Shown here in pieces: positions 33,001 to 40,951 of a stretch of 46,687 nucleotides of DNA (the first letter of the stretch is position 1; every line of letters begins with the position of its first letter). The DNA is from an uncultured Bacteroidia bacterium. GTDB lineage: Bacteria; Bacteroidota; Bacteroidia; Bacteroidales; UBA932. The position numbers and the translations under genes are program-made. Under the pieces are notes generated by a model. It was not told the DNA's origin and made no database searches. It was given only the letters and a program-made list of their open reading frames with translations. The stretch is taken from the NCBI GenBank assembly GCA_902781705.1, contig CACZKE010000021.1, positions 1-46,687 of the forward strand, given 5' to 3'.

Positions 33001-33484
33001 GTTTGGCGATCTCACCGTCAACATAGGTGGTAAGGTCGGTGACAGCCTTCTGGAGTTCTTCCTTGGTGGCGCACTTGTCAACCTTTTCGGACAGAGCGTC
33101 GATCTGAGCCTGGAAGTTGGCATCCTCGAGAGCCTTGACACGGGCGGAGACATCACCGATAGCATCCGTGATCTGCTTCTTGGCAGCCTCGAACTCGGTC
33201 TTGTCGAGTTTCTTGTCAACCTCGGTGGTGAGATCGGCAATCTTGCCGTTGAGAGCAGTCTCCAGGTCGGAGATCGCCTTATTCAGCTTGTCGACGTCGG
33301 CCTTGTGGTCAGCCGCAGTCTCAAGCGTAGCGATAGTAGACTGCAGAGCCTTGATCTGGTCATTGGCCGAAGCAATGGCGTCTGCATTCTTCTGGATGTC
33401 GACTTCGTAGTCGGTACATCCGGCTGCAAGCAGTGCGGCTCCGGAAAGGAGCAACGCTGCAAGTTTGGTGAATTTGACTTTCAT
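30026..33484 (-). CDS. large coiled-coil surface lipoprotein (1152 aa)
   Basis: An exported lipoprotein (lipobox LAAGC, Cys23). Residues about 25-330 are almost all heptad coiled coil in short segments (DQIKALQSTIATLETA, DKLNKAISDLETALNGKI, DALSEKVDKCATKEELQ). AAIRSLVFVPEVYVDG then marks a switch to a beta-rich region running to the C-terminus, probably several Ig-like domains, acidic overall. The coiled-coil stalk plus VFVPE motif recalls uncharacterised Bacteroidales surface lipoproteins and DUF4988-type N-termini; I cannot assign a function. It follows the OmpA gene by 30 bases in one operon and ends at a strong terminator. Codon and base use are less GC-rich than in flanking metabolic genes, consistent with high expression or separate ancestry. 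Confidence 0.85.
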   Translation of the reverse strand: MKVKFTKLAALLLSGAALLAAGCTDYEVDIQKNADAIASANDQIKALQSTIATLETAADHKADVDKLNKAISDLETALNGKIADLTTEVDKKLDKTEFEAAKKQITDAIGDVSARVKALEDANFQAQIDALSEKVDKCATKEELQKAVTDLTTYVDGEIAKLKKTVDAHTEAIKKINEETIPAINEEIKAIKEKNKAQDETLTLLSDAVKELVALTAGFPEDTTIKEYVDNMEASLKQYVQDELKKYVTLDEFNKVKAELVGRLDGLDKMLKGFGAEEGSVKTYIDGEILKVNNAIKALEEAHAKDIDALNKAIEQVKADILAVKAAIRSLVFVPEVYVDGVEAILVSTLNYNALTLTEADSEKEIAVADTTLSTLTPAVIAKYHVIPSNADLSFLEVGDSVKFVIRENDPFKTIRTRAEATDDFDVVGIYQGRDTVETDVIRVEVKVTGKPATEELISVVALQLTKEDETYTSDYATVFSEDIDDLRIANSKLTEEPAHYRRATEGIATADAEAAIADIPAWTAEFDTLSVDHQMAYDEEFDLNEYVVAHFLGENECNGEDAATFNALGLTWKFELVKNYEVGNSEMFTLKDGVLTAKDANAINLTPIVRVYLKDGENNVQIAYVKVWVAPSAKDTKITWSLNDPFDVKDQFEFKCEGDTLYADSTVIKAKIQKNGEKVVLKDITWKNFVAAYPEFVDAVDPKVDTMGTVKFENDSLKWVMTPEELWAVASDPNLKEGEIPVVKHNVAFEAINGEQVVVELVADVKPVAAYKIPVERYIPNYWNENLTAAQYNVATPDLGETDSTKCVFHNNINAAFLTDETGVIDLGERKLKDGTVLPAVGEPGLEVSNINYFFCPDIEKVTKVGKYDVKFEVKNDSTELWAAIGSEESVLIATIDNASTEKELTPNIVILNKVSEDPNHAAKRLLNTDEFFIYLGATGLVCGDEGFEVNLYWPDAEGKYLDHFQADYIQPVKVTDTANDYFVDAVDFGQDGSFITLKDLVAPKDWRGRVFGMNEGDQYYNYWDYYGIFKISVDINAITCDLTPDETVPVTLVLKAMSKDELLESVNTEEPLRDADGNVVKDEEGNVVTVGDYIEGIDDGDFGFLTYRNNGTFVKKFNLSVPVTVQYGWGIISTEKPITVPVATTIKEGI

Positions 33485-33514
33485 AAAGTTGGTATAGAAT
33501 TAAGAGTTAATTGT

Positions 33515-34690
33515 TTACTCGATGGTAGAGATCACAACGCGGTTGAGGTCGTTCTCAGCGAAAGGCTGGACGCGGTCACCGTTGGCGACGACAGAGACGA
33601 TACGGTCCTCGGCGATGCCACGCTCCTGGAGGAACGCCTTGACGGCGGCGGCACGCTGCTCGGAGAGTTTCTGGTTGATGCGCTTGTTACCGGTGCCCTT
33701 GTCGGCGTGACCGGCGATGGCGATCTTCACATCCGGGTTGGCCTTGAGCCAGTCGATGTAGCGGATGAGTTTCGCGGCCTCCTCGTCGGAGATGACGGCG
33801 GAGTTGATCGTGAAGAAGGTGTTCACCTGGCGCATCTCGGCGGCGAGACGCTCAGCGGCAGCCTTCTCGGCGGCGAGCTTGTCGGCGGCGGCCTTCTCGG
33901 CGGCAGCCTTCTCGGCGGCGGCCTTCTCGGCGGCAAGTTTCGCGGCGCGCTCGGCATCCTGCTGGGCCTTCAGGGCGGCAGCGGCGGCCTCAGCGGCGGC
34001 GAGGTCGGCGAGGTACTTGGCGCTCGGACGGGTGGTCTTGCCGAAGTTGATCTTCAGGCCGGCGAGGGCGTTGAACTGGAAGTCGGGGTGACCGACCTTC
34101 TTGGAGTTGAACTTGTCGGAGAGGACGTTGTCGTTCACCTCGAGGGTGAGGGCGACGGCGTCGCTCAGGCGGAAATCAGCACCGAGGCCCACGCGGGCGA
34201 CGGGAGTGATGAGGTTCTTCTCCCACAGGAGGGCGAAGTATTCCTTCGGATTGGTCTTGGTAACATTGTTCGCACCGTTGTTGAAGCCATAAGCGGCACC
34301 GCCGCCGATGAACACGAACGGATTGAACACGCGGTCGTGCTTGTAGCCGAAGAGTTGGGCCAGGTTGAGGGTGAGGTCGAAAGCGCCCTGGAGGTAGTTG
34401 AACTTGTACACCTCAAGCGGAGCGACGACATTGCCCTTGCCCTGGAAACCGGCGACGTTGAAGCGCAGGCCGAGGGAAGGATTGAACTGATAGCCGAGGG
34501 AAAGGGCCCCAGCCGGAGAAAGCAGATCCTTGAAAGCGGTCTCACCGATGGTGTAGGCGGCTCCTCCCTGGATCTGCCCGTACCAGTGCGGATTGAACTC
34601 CACGCTGGGATCGGACTTGCTCTGCTGCGCAAATGCAACCTGTGCACCCAGCGCAACGGCGAGAATCAGAGTTAAGCTTTTCAGTTTCAT
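33515..34690 (-). CDS. OmpA-family outer-membrane protein
   Basis: A 391-residue protein with a signal peptide (to AFAQQ), an N-terminal eight-strand barrel (about 25-230), a helical Ala/Lys/Glu linker (about 232-290, AEKAAAEKAAAEKAAADKLA) and a C-terminal OmpA peptidoglycan-binding domain (VNTFFTINSAVISDEEAAKL, IAIAGHADKGTGNKRINQKL, SEQRAAAVKAFLQERG). It anchors the outer membrane to the wall and is probably abundant. ATG 34690 starts the signal peptide. A promoter box at 34815-34808 implies a leader of about 110 bases, unusually long for this window. The coiled-coil lipoprotein gene follows in the same operon. Confidence 0.93.
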   Translation of the reverse strand: MKLKSLTLILAVALGAQVAFAQQSKSDPSVEFNPHWYGQIQGGAAYTIGETAFKDLLSPAGALSLGYQFNPSLGLRFNVAGFQGKGNVVAPLEVYKFNYLQGAFDLTLNLAQLFGYKHDRVFNPFVFIGGGAAYGFNNGANNVTKTNPKEYFALLWEKNLITPVARVGLGADFRLSDAVALTLEVNDNVLSDKFNSKKVGHPDFQFNALAGLKINFGKTTRPSAKYLADLAAAEAAAAALKAQQDAERAAKLAAEKAAAEKAAAEKAAADKLAAEKAAAERLAAEMRQVNTFFTINSAVISDEEAAKLIRYIDWLKANPDVKIAIAGHADKGTGNKRINQKLSEQRAAAVKAFLQERGIAEDRIVSVVANGDRVQPFAENDLNRVVISTIE

Positions 34691-34807
34691 ATAATAAGAA
34701 TTGTTGTTGTTTATCCTCATTTTTTATCGTACAAAACAGTGTCGGATCCTTCACTTTTGTGGCCGCGGCAAACTGCGTCCCAATCTGGACACTATCATAT
34801 ACGTTCG

Positions 34808-34815
34808 CAAAATTA
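34808..34815 (-). promoter_or_regulatory. -7 box (TAATTTTG) of OmpA operon
   Basis: A minus-strand TAnnTTTG match 117 bases before ATG 34690. The resulting leader is long and AT-rich, and could control translation of this abundant protein. Confidence 0.5.
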
Positions 34816-34898
34816 AGCAGAATAATCTGATTTTCCCAACTTTTTTTAAAAAATTATCTAAAAAAAACGAGACTCACCGATATGTAGCAGGTTTTTTG

Positions 34899-34906
34899 TA
34901 CCTTTG
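34899..34906 (+). promoter_or_regulatory. -7 box (TACCTTTG) of lysS
   Basis: A plus-strand TAnnTTTG match 30 bases before ATG 34937. Confidence 0.65.
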
Positions 34907-34936
34907 CACCTATAATTAAAGAAATCAGTTTTTAAC

Positions 34937-36454
34937 ATGGCAAATTCCATCGACCTCAACGAACAGGAGCGCGGACGCCGGGAATCCCTCGCGAAACTCC
35001 GCGAACTGGGCATCAATCCATATCCGGCCCCCCTCTACCCCATCAACACCACCACGGCGGAGATCGCGGCGGGCTTCAAGCCCGAGGAGGGCAACTTCGC
35101 CGACGTCTGTATCGCCGGCCGCATCATGTCCCGCCGCATCATGGGCGCGGCTTCCTTCATGGAACTGCAGGACCACGCGGGACGCATCCAGGTCTATGTC
35201 AAGCGGGACGAGATCTGCCCCGGCGAGGACAAGACCCTGTACAACACCGTATTCAAGAAACTGCTGGACATCGGCGACATCGTGGGCATCAAGGGCTTCG
35301 CCTTCATCACCCAGACGGGCCAGCTGTCCGTCCACGCGAAAGAACTGACGGTCCTCTCGAAGTCCCTCCGCGTCCTCCCCATCGTCAAGACCGATGCCGA
35401 CGGTACCGTCCATGACGGTTTTGCCGATCCGGAACTCCGTTACCGCCAGCGGTACGTGGACCTCGTGGTGAACCCGCAGGTGAAGGAAACCTTCGTCAAG
35501 CGGGCGAAGATCATCTCCACGATGCGCCGCTACTTCGACGAGGCCGGCTGCCTGGAGGTCGAGACCCCGATCCTGCAGCCCATCCCGGGCGGTGCGACGG
35601 CCCGTCCGTTCATCACGCACCACAACGCGCTGGACGTGGACATGTACCTCAGGATCGCCAACGAACTGTACCTCAAGCGTCTCATCGTGGGCGGCTTCCT
35701 CGGGGTATACGAGTTCGCGAAGAACTTCCGCAACGAGGGCATGGACAAGACGCACAACCCGGAGTTCACCTGCGTGGAACTGTACGTCGCCTACAAGGAC
35801 TACAACTGGATGATGGAGTTCACCGAGAAGATGCTCCAGCAGGTGGCCGAGGCCACGGGCGGTCTCACCAAGACCATCGCCGGCAACGAGGTCTCCTTCC
35901 AGGGACCTTTCCGCCGCCTCCGCATCCTCGACGCCATCAAGGAGTACGCCGGGGTCGATGTCAAGGGCATGGACGAAGCGCAGTTGCGGGCCACCTGCAA
36001 GCAACTGGGCGTGGAAGTCACCCCGGAAATGGGCGTCGGCAAACTCATTGACGCCATCTTCGGCGAATTCTGCGAGAAGAACCTCATCCAGCCGACCTTC
36101 ATCATCGACTACCCCGTGGAGATGTCCCCGCTCACCAAGCGCTGCCGCTACGACGACACGCTCACCGAGCGCTTCGAACTCTTCGTCGCCGGCAAGGAAC
36201 TCGCGAACGCCTACTCCGAACTGAACGACCCGGTCGACCAGTTGGAGCGCTTCGAGGAGCAGGCCGCCCTCAAGAGCAAGGGCGACGACGAAGCCATGTA
36301 CATCGATTATGACTTCGTGCGCGCGCTCGAGTACGGCATGCCGCCCACCTCGGGCATCGGCATCGGCATCGACCGCCTCACCATGTTCATGACCGGCAAC
36401 GACGCCATCCAGGACGTGCTGTTCTTCCCGACCATGCGGCCTGAAAAGTTTTGA
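34937..36454 (+). CDS. lysS: lysyl-tRNA synthetase, class II
   Basis: A 505-residue cytoplasmic enzyme charging tRNA-Lys. An N-terminal OB-fold anticodon domain (about 55-170, [20 protein letters not shown]) is followed by the class II catalytic core: motif 1 ([20 protein letters not shown] region), motif 2 ([20 protein letters not shown]) and motif 3 ([15 protein letters not shown]). Length is normal. Its TGA stop overlaps the TTG start of the SpoU-type methyltransferase gene. Confidence 0.97.
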   Translation: MANSIDLNEQERGRRESLAKLRELGINPYPAPLYPINTTTAEIAAGFKPEEGNFADVCIAGRIMSRRIMGAASFMELQDHAGRIQVYVKRDEICPGEDKTLYNTVFKKLLDIGDIVGIKGFAFITQTGQLSVHAKELTVLSKSLRVLPIVKTDADGTVHDGFADPELRYRQRYVDLVVNPQVKETFVKRAKIISTMRRYFDEAGCLEVETPILQPIPGGATARPFITHHNALDVDMYLRIANELYLKRLIVGGFLGVYEFAKNFRNEGMDKTHNPEFTCVELYVAYKDYNWMMEFTEKMLQQVAEATGGLTKTIAGNEVSFQGPFRRLRILDAIKEYAGVDVKGMDEAQLRATCKQLGVEVTPEMGVGKLIDAIFGEFCEKNLIQPTFIIDYPVEMSPLTKRCRYDDTLTERFELFVAGKELANAYSELNDPVDQLERFEEQAALKSKGDDEAMYIDYDFVRALEYGMPPTSGIGIGIDRLTMFMTGNDAIQDVLFFPTMRPEKF

Positions 36455-37338
36455 AAACCGAACAGGTCACATCGGCACAGAATCCGAAGATCCGGAACTT
36501 GCTCTTGCTGCAGGAGAAATCCAGGGCGCGGCGGGAGCAAGGGCTCTTCGTGGTGGAAGGCCGGCGCGAACTGCAGCACTGCCTGGAGGCAGGTTTCACC
36601 GTCCGGACCGTGTTCGTGTGTCCGGAGGTGGCGGGATTGTCATCTCGACCGAGCGAAGCGAGTGGAGAGATCTTTCCTGCAGATTTCCCGACTTCGTCCG
36701 GAGCCACATCCACCTGTCATTCTGAGGAGGCCGGAGGCCGACGAAAGAATCTCGCCGGCGAGCCCCTCGTCGTCGAAATCCCCGAGCCGCTGTACCGGAA
36801 GGTGGCGTACCGGGAGGGTACGGAAGGAGTGATCGCGGAGGTGGAGGTGAAGGAACGTCGGCTGGAGGACCTGGAACTTCCCGAGAATCCGCTCGTCGTC
36901 GTGCTGGAGGCGGTGGAGAAACCGGGGAACCTGGGTGCCGTACTCCGCAGCGCGGATGCCGCCCGGGCCGATGCGGTCATCGTCTGCGACCCGCTCACCG
37001 ACCTCTGGAACCCGAACCTCATCCGCGCAAGTCTCGGCGGCATCTTCACTGTGCCTACGGTTGCGGCAACCTCGGAGGAGACCATCGCCTGGCTCAAGGC
37101 CCATGGGATCCGCATCCTCACGGCGCAGTTGCAGGACTCGTCGTGGTATTACGATGTGGACATGACCGTGGGCACAGCCCTCGTGATGGGCACGGAATCC
37201 ACGGGGCTCACCGACATCTGGCGCCGCGCGGCCGACGCCCACATCCGCATCCCCATGCTCGGCCGCCTGGACAGTCTCAACGTCTCCGTCTCCGCCGCCA
37301 TCCTCCTCTTCGAGGCCGTCCGTCAGCGGAATTCGTAG
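36451..37338 (+). CDS. SpoU/TrmH-family RNA 2'-O-methyltransferase with repeat-derived insert
   Basis: A 295-residue AdoMet-dependent enzyme methylating ribose of rRNA or tRNA. The N-terminal substrate-binding domain (residues 1-125) begins [20 protein letters not shown], and the knotted SPOUT domain shows motif 1 ([15 protein letters not shown]), motif 2 ([10 protein letters not shown]) and motif 3 ([20 protein letters not shown]). Start is TTG 36451, overlapping the lysS TGA; no ATG fits and the conserved N-terminus begins here. Residues about 63-101 (from [13 protein letters not shown] to [14 protein letters not shown]) are encoded by REP-like repeat units inserted in frame between the VRTVFVCPE strand and [20 protein letters not shown], a loop of the substrate domain. 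The exact target RNA is unknown. Confidence 0.92.
   Translation: MKTEQVTSAQNPKIRNLLLLQEKSRARREQGLFVVEGRRELQHCLEAGFTVRTVFVCPEVAGLSSRPSEASGEIFPADFPTSSGATSTCHSEEAGGRRKNLAGEPLVVEIPEPLYRKVAYREGTEGVIAEVEVKERRLEDLELPENPLVVVLEAVEKPGNLGAVLRSADAARADAVIVCDPLTDLWNPNLIRASLGGIFTVPTVAATSEETIAWLKAHGIRILTAQLQDSSWYYDVDMTVGTALVMGTESTGLTDIWRRAADAHIRIPMLGRLDSLNVSVSAAILLFEAVRQRNS
36638..36752. repeat. REP-like units inside the methyltransferase gene
   Basis: TGTCATCTCGACCGAGCGAA...GAGAGATCT (36638-36673), nearly identical to the unit at 8889-8921, then a degraded AGATTTCCCGACTTCG unit (36681-36700), then TGTCATTCTGAGG...AAGAATCT (36715-36752). The whole block keeps the reading frame open. Confidence 0.88.
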
Positions 37339-37380
37339 CCGTCCCGGCTATACACCTGACACACAGTCACTTACTCAATA

Positions 37381-37406
37381 TTCCCTGGCACATTTGCACC
37401 AGGGAA
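37381..37406. repeat. hairpin TTCCCTGG/CCAGGGAA with conserved loop
   Basis: The loop and inner stem (CCCTGGCACATTTGCACC then AGGG) match the terminator at 42969-43000 at all but one position. It lies downstream of the methyltransferase gene without a U-tract on the plus strand. Confidence 0.6.
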
Positions 37407-37414
37407 AAACAAAT

Positions 37415-37437
37415 AACGGACTGAAAATCAGTCCGTT
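37415..37437 (-). terminator. ssb terminator
   Basis: AACGGACTGA/TCAGTCCGTT (10-bp stem, three-base loop) 20 bases beyond the ssb stop on the minus strand, followed by ATTTGTTTTT. Confidence 0.8.
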
Positions 37438-37456
37438 AAAAAATACGCAAAAAAGA

Positions 37457-38086
37457 TCAGAACGGAAGGTCGTCCTCGGAGCCGGCGTCGGCGGCGGGCT
37501 GGGCCTGCGGAGCGGGCGCCTGGTAAGGAGCCGACGGCTGGGCGGGCTGGTAGGGCTGCTGATAGCCGCCCTGCTGGGGCGCGGGCTGCTGCCAGCCCTG
37601 CTGGCGGGGTGCCTGGGGCTGCTGGCCGCCATAGCCGGGACCGGAGTAGCCACCCTGGCCACCGCCGGTGTAACCGCCTTGCTGGCCACCGTAGCCGGGG
37701 CCGGAATAACCGCCCTGGCCATCGCCCTCGCGGTCGGGGCGCTTGCCCAGGAGTTGGAGGTTGTCCACCTGGATCTCCGTGGTGTAGCGGTCTTTGCCGT
37801 CGCGGTCCGTCCATTTGCGGGTGCGGAGTTTACCCTCCACGTAGATCTGGCTGCCTTTGTGGACGAATTTTTCAATGACGTCGGCGTTGCTGCGCCAGGC
37901 GACGATGTTGTGCCATTCCGTATTCTCACGGGTTTCGCCGTTGCGGTCGCGGTAGCGTTCCGTGGTCGCGAGGCGGAAGGAGGCCACCTTGGCATTGCCC
38001 TGGGGGCCCTGGGGATTGGAATCGAGGTAACGGATTTCGGGGTCGTTTCCAACGTTACCGATCAGCATGACTTTATTGAGTGCCAT
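37457..38086 (-). CDS. ssb: single-stranded DNA-binding protein with long Gly/Gln/Tyr-rich tail
   Basis: A 209-residue SSB protecting ssDNA in replication and repair. The OB fold occupies residues 1-108 (MALNKVMLIGNVGNDPEIRY, NTEWHNIVAWRSNADVIEKF, GSQIYVEGKLRTRKWTDRDG). A disordered tail of about 95 residues follows, with GGYSGPGYGGQQ repeated twice plus QQ, PQ and GGY runs, ending in the acidic partner-binding tip DDLPF. The tail is longer than in many Bacteroides SSBs. ATG 38086 is supported by the conserved N-terminus; a TATTTTTG box (38098-38091) ends only four bases upstream, suggesting leaderless transcription. Confidence 0.96.
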   Translation of the reverse strand: MALNKVMLIGNVGNDPEIRYLDSNPQGPQGNAKVASFRLATTERYRDRNGETRENTEWHNIVAWRSNADVIEKFVHKGSQIYVEGKLRTRKWTDRDGKDRYTTEIQVDNLQLLGKRPDREGDGQGGYSGPGYGGQQGGYTGGGQGGYSGPGYGGQQPQAPRQQGWQQPAPQQGGYQQPYQPAQPSAPYQAPAPQAQPAADAGSEDDLPF

Positions 38087-38090
38087 AATG

Positions 38091-38098
38091 CAAAAATA
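38091..38098 (-). promoter_or_regulatory. -7 box (TATTTTTG) of ssb
   Basis: A TAnnTTTG match in the 23-base gap between aroE and ssb, four bases before the ssb ATG. Confidence 0.5.
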
Positions 38099-38109
38099 TT
38101 TTCTGCAAG

Positions 38110-38829
38110 TTAGCAAAAAATTCGGAACATGGCACCCTCGTCCGGCGTTTCCCCGGTAAAAATCGAGTACCCGGCGACGGCCTGGTACAGGAGCCAGCGA
38201 CGGCCGGAGACATAGGCCCGGCCCCGCCCCTCGAACGCCGGCGTACGGTAGTTCGCCTCCAGGAAAACGGCCTCCGGATAATCGGGGATGTCCATCGGCC
38301 CGGGAACGGTATAGATCACGAGGTCAGGCGAGCACGAAGTCAGTTCCGGAAGCGGCACCCAGCCGCAGCCCAGTTCTTCCGCAAGCGAAGAAGCCCGGGA
38401 CGAAGTCCGGTTCGCGAGCGTCACCCGGCAGCCCAGTTGCAGGGCGGCGACGGCCGCGGCGCGGCCTGCGCCTCCGCACCCGATGACCAGGGCATCCGAA
38501 ACCGGCAGTCCCGTCTCACGGACGGACATGACGACGCCGTCGACATCGGTATTATAACCGGCGATACCACAAGGCGTCTTCACGGCGAGGTTCACGGCGC
38601 CGCACAGCCGCGCGCTGTCGGACAGGCTGTCCACGGCCCGGAAGGCGTCCTGCTTGAAGGGTGCGGTAATGTTGATACCGTCATAACCGTCCAGGAAGCG
38701 CTGCCACAAATCCGCAAACAGCGGCCCTTCCAGCAGGTCATAGGCGTACCGGCCCCCGTAGGCGGCCTCGAAAAGCCGCGGGCTCAGGGACCCTGCGGCG
38801 GGATTACCGATGAGGGCGAAGCGTTTCAC
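38110..38829 (-). CDS. aroE: shikimate dehydrogenase
   Basis: A 239-residue cytoplasmic enzyme reducing 3-dehydroshikimate to shikimate with NADPH. The substrate domain shows IGNPAAGSLSPRLFEAAYGG, catalytic Lys in NITAPFKQDAF and NTDVDGVV; the dinucleotide-binding motif is VIGCGGAGRAAAVAAL with the adenosine-phosphate contact ANRTSSRA. The C-terminus has the usual YQAVAGYSIFTGE (normally Q...F..WTG). It is somewhat shorter than E. coli AroE (272). Its ATG overlaps the stop of the flippase-like gene by four bases. Confidence 0.95.
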   Translation of the reverse strand: MKRFALIGNPAAGSLSPRLFEAAYGGRYAYDLLEGPLFADLWQRFLDGYDGINITAPFKQDAFRAVDSLSDSARLCGAVNLAVKTPCGIAGYNTDVDGVVMSVRETGLPVSDALVIGCGGAGRAAAVAALQLGCRVTLANRTSSRASSLAEELGCGWVPLPELTSCSPDLVIYTVPGPMDIPDYPEAVFLEANYRTPAFEGRGRAYVSGRRWLLYQAVAGYSIFTGETPDEGAMFRIFC

Positions 38830-39875
38830 GGGCGACGGAAGAAGGTGTCATGGACATAGGAGCATCCGCCGCAGATGATGTCGGTCAGGACCTGGGACTC
38901 GTGCGAAAGCGTGGCGAAGACGATGCCCACGCCGAAGGGAACGCCGTACAGGCTGGAAAGGGCGCCGGCGACGACCGTATGGAAGGCGCCGAACCCGCCC
39001 GGGACGGGAACGATCGAACTCAGGGCTCCGGCGAACATGAGGAACAGCGCATCGCTCATGCCCATGGCGCCCAGTTTGTCCACGGCCCCGGCAAATTCCG
39101 GGCTGAGGCCCGTCGTGTCGATCCCCTGCAGGGACCACAGGATCGTGGCGCTCATGAGCCAGTACATGCACCAGATGATGACGGTATAGACGATGAACAG
39201 CCAGCCGTTCTTCATGTGCAGGCAGGAAGAAATGCCGTCTCCGAGCCCCCGGATCCAGCCCCAGACCTTGCCCCAGATGCGGCCGCGGTCCCGAAGTTTC
39301 CAGCAAAGGAACAGGAAAGCGCAGCCGGCGAGGACGACCAGCAGGACGACCCACCAGAGACCGGCCTTGTCGGCAAGTCCGGGGAAGAAGGTCTCCTTGA
39401 AATAGGCGCCGAAACGGTCCCACATCACGGAAAGGACGAGAACCATCACCAGTACGAGGGACACGGCGTCCCACAGCCGGTCCGCCAGGACCGTGCCGAT
39501 GACCTTGTCCAGCGTGGCCAGCCGCCGTCCTTCCCCGTCGCGCCCCGAATTCTTCGTCACCAGGGCGCTCCGGGCGACTTCCCCGGCCCGCGGCACCACG
39601 AGGTTCACGACCATGCAGATGTTGTAGGCGTCGAAACAGGTAAGGCGGGAGGTGGAAGGGTCGATGGGGAGCAGTTGCATCCGCCACCGCAGCGCGCGGA
39701 ACCATAGCGCGACGGCTCCGAAGACCATGGAAAGGACGACGTAGCCCCAGTGGCAACTGCGGAGCGCTTCGCCGAAGTCCTTCCAGTTCACGCCCCGGAA
39801 GGAAAACCAGAGCAAGAGCGCCGCCACCCCGGTCCACAGGATGTATTGGAGGATTCTTTTGAATTTATTGTCCAT
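38826..39875 (-). CDS. lysylphosphatidylglycerol synthase TM-region / UPF0104-family membrane protein
   Basis: A 349-residue inner-membrane protein with about eight helices, of the MprF flippase-like / YbhN family (DUF2156-less). Family motifs include WFRALRWRMQLLP, the NICMVVNLVVPRAGEVARSA segment (usual 'N...P.R.GE..R') and SSIVPVPGGFGAFHTVVAGA with LSSLYGVPFG near the end. Members flip or transport lipids or are of unknown function. It is co-transcribed with aroE (four-base overlap). A TAACTTTG box (39891-39884) ends eight bases before the ATG. Confidence 0.85.
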   Translation of the reverse strand: MDNKFKRILQYILWTGVAALLLWFSFRGVNWKDFGEALRSCHWGYVVLSMVFGAVALWFRALRWRMQLLPIDPSTSRLTCFDAYNICMVVNLVVPRAGEVARSALVTKNSGRDGEGRRLATLDKVIGTVLADRLWDAVSLVLVMVLVLSVMWDRFGAYFKETFFPGLADKAGLWWVVLLVVLAGCAFLFLCWKLRDRGRIWGKVWGWIRGLGDGISSCLHMKNGWLFIVYTVIIWCMYWLMSATILWSLQGIDTTGLSPEFAGAVDKLGAMGMSDALFLMFAGALSSIVPVPGGFGAFHTVVAGALSSLYGVPFGVGIVFATLSHESQVLTDIICGGCSYVHDTFFRRP

Positions 39876-39883
39876 TGCGGGGA

Positions 39884-39891
39884 CAAAGTTA
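39884..39891 (-). promoter_or_regulatory. -7 box (TAACTTTG) of the flippase-aroE operon
   Basis: A minus-strand TAnnTTTG match eight bases before ATG 39875, in a gap with the divergent box at 39915-39922. Confidence 0.55.
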
Positions 39892-39914
39892 GTGGAAAAT
39901 CCCCAAATAATGCA

Positions 39915-39922
39915 TAAATTTG
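39915..39922 (+). promoter_or_regulatory. -7 box (TAAATTTG) of the adenosine kinase operon
   Basis: A plus-strand TAnnTTTG match 30 bases before ATG 39953. Confidence 0.6.
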
Positions 39923-39952
39923 TAGGTTAATAAAGTAAAACGCCCCGACACG

Positions 39953-40948
39953 ATGAAATCCATCCTTGGCATCGGCAACGCCCTGACCGACATCCTGGCC
40001 GTCCTTCCGGACGACTCCCTGCTCACGAAGTACCATCTTCCCCTGGGAAGCATGCAGCACGTGGACATGGAGACGGGCGACCGCATCTGGGAGGCCCTGA
40101 AGGAGTACGGCGTCAAGTACGTCCCGGGCGGCTCCGCGGCGAACACCGTCACCTGCACCGCCATCTTCGGGATGCCGTCGGGATACATCGGCAAGATCGG
40201 GAACGACGACCTGGGGAACCTGTTCAAGAGCACGATGGAGCAGTACGGCGTCCGCGCCCAGATGCTCTACGGCACCAAGTCCAGCGGCCGCTGCATGGTC
40301 TTCATCACGGGGGCCAATGCGGAACGCACGTTCGCGGACTACATGGGCGCCACCCTGGAACTCGGCCCCGACGACCTCGTCCCCGAGATGTTCGAGGGCT
40401 ACGATTACTTCCACATCGAGGGCTACCTCGTCCAGAACCAGGACCTGATCGCCAAGGCCGCCCGCCTGGCGAAGGCCGCCGGCTGCACCGTCTCCATCGA
40501 CATGGCCTCCTACAACGTCGTGGAGAGCAACGACGCCTTCTTCCACAACCTCGTGGAGAACTACGTGGACATCGTCTTCGCCAACGAGTCCGAGGCCAAG
40601 GCCTTCACCAAGAAGGAGCCCCGCGAGGCCCTGGACGACATCGCCCGGGTGTGCGACATCGCCGTCGTGAAGGTGGGCAAGGACGGGTCCATGGTCAAGT
40701 CCGGCGACGAGTACCATTTCATCGAGCCCTGGCCTGCCAAACCGGTGGACGCCACCGGCGCCGGGGACACCTATGCCGCCGGTTTCCTGTACGCACATTC
40801 CCTGGGCATGCCCCTCCGCGTGTGCGGCGAAATCGGCTCCATCATCGCGGCGAAGGTGGTGGAAGTCATCGGCACCAAGATCGACATCCCCCGCTGGCGG
40901 GATGCCAAACAGCAGATCCGCGAACTCATCGCGGCCAATACCCGATAG
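39953..40948 (+). CDS. PfkB-family kinase, probable adenosine kinase
   Basis: A 331-residue ribokinase-superfamily enzyme predicted to phosphorylate adenosine (or another nucleoside/sugar). The N-terminus ILGIGNALTDIL, the substrate motif GGSAANTV (59-66), the IGKIGNDDLG strand and the C-terminal PfkB signature DATGAGDTYAAGFL (266-279, with catalytic Asp272 in GAGD) are present. The sequence resembles the adenosine kinases of Bacteroidota more than fructokinases. First gene of a four-gene plus-strand operon; the next start is three bases after its stop. Confidence 0.9.
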   Translation: MKSILGIGNALTDILAVLPDDSLLTKYHLPLGSMQHVDMETGDRIWEALKEYGVKYVPGGSAANTVTCTAIFGMPSGYIGKIGNDDLGNLFKSTMEQYGVRAQMLYGTKSSGRCMVFITGANAERTFADYMGATLELGPDDLVPEMFEGYDYFHIEGYLVQNQDLIAKAARLAKAAGCTVSIDMASYNVVESNDAFFHNLVENYVDIVFANESEAKAFTKKEPREALDDIARVCDIAVVKVGKDGSMVKSGDEYHFIEPWPAKPVDATGAGDTYAAGFLYAHSLGMPLRVCGEIGSIIAAKVVEVIGTKIDIPRWRDAKQQIRELIAANTR

Positions 40949-40951
40949 CCT

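Noticed and set aside
33840-33960. Tandem DNA repeat in the OmpA gene (GGCGGC.GCCTTCTC pattern)
   Set aside because: It is explained by the AEKAA helical linker, a normal feature of OmpA-family proteins.
30590-34675. 1361-codon plus-strand frame opposite the lipoprotein and OmpA genes
   Set aside because: The minus-strand products have signal peptides, domains, a promoter and a terminator; the antisense product has no recognisable features.
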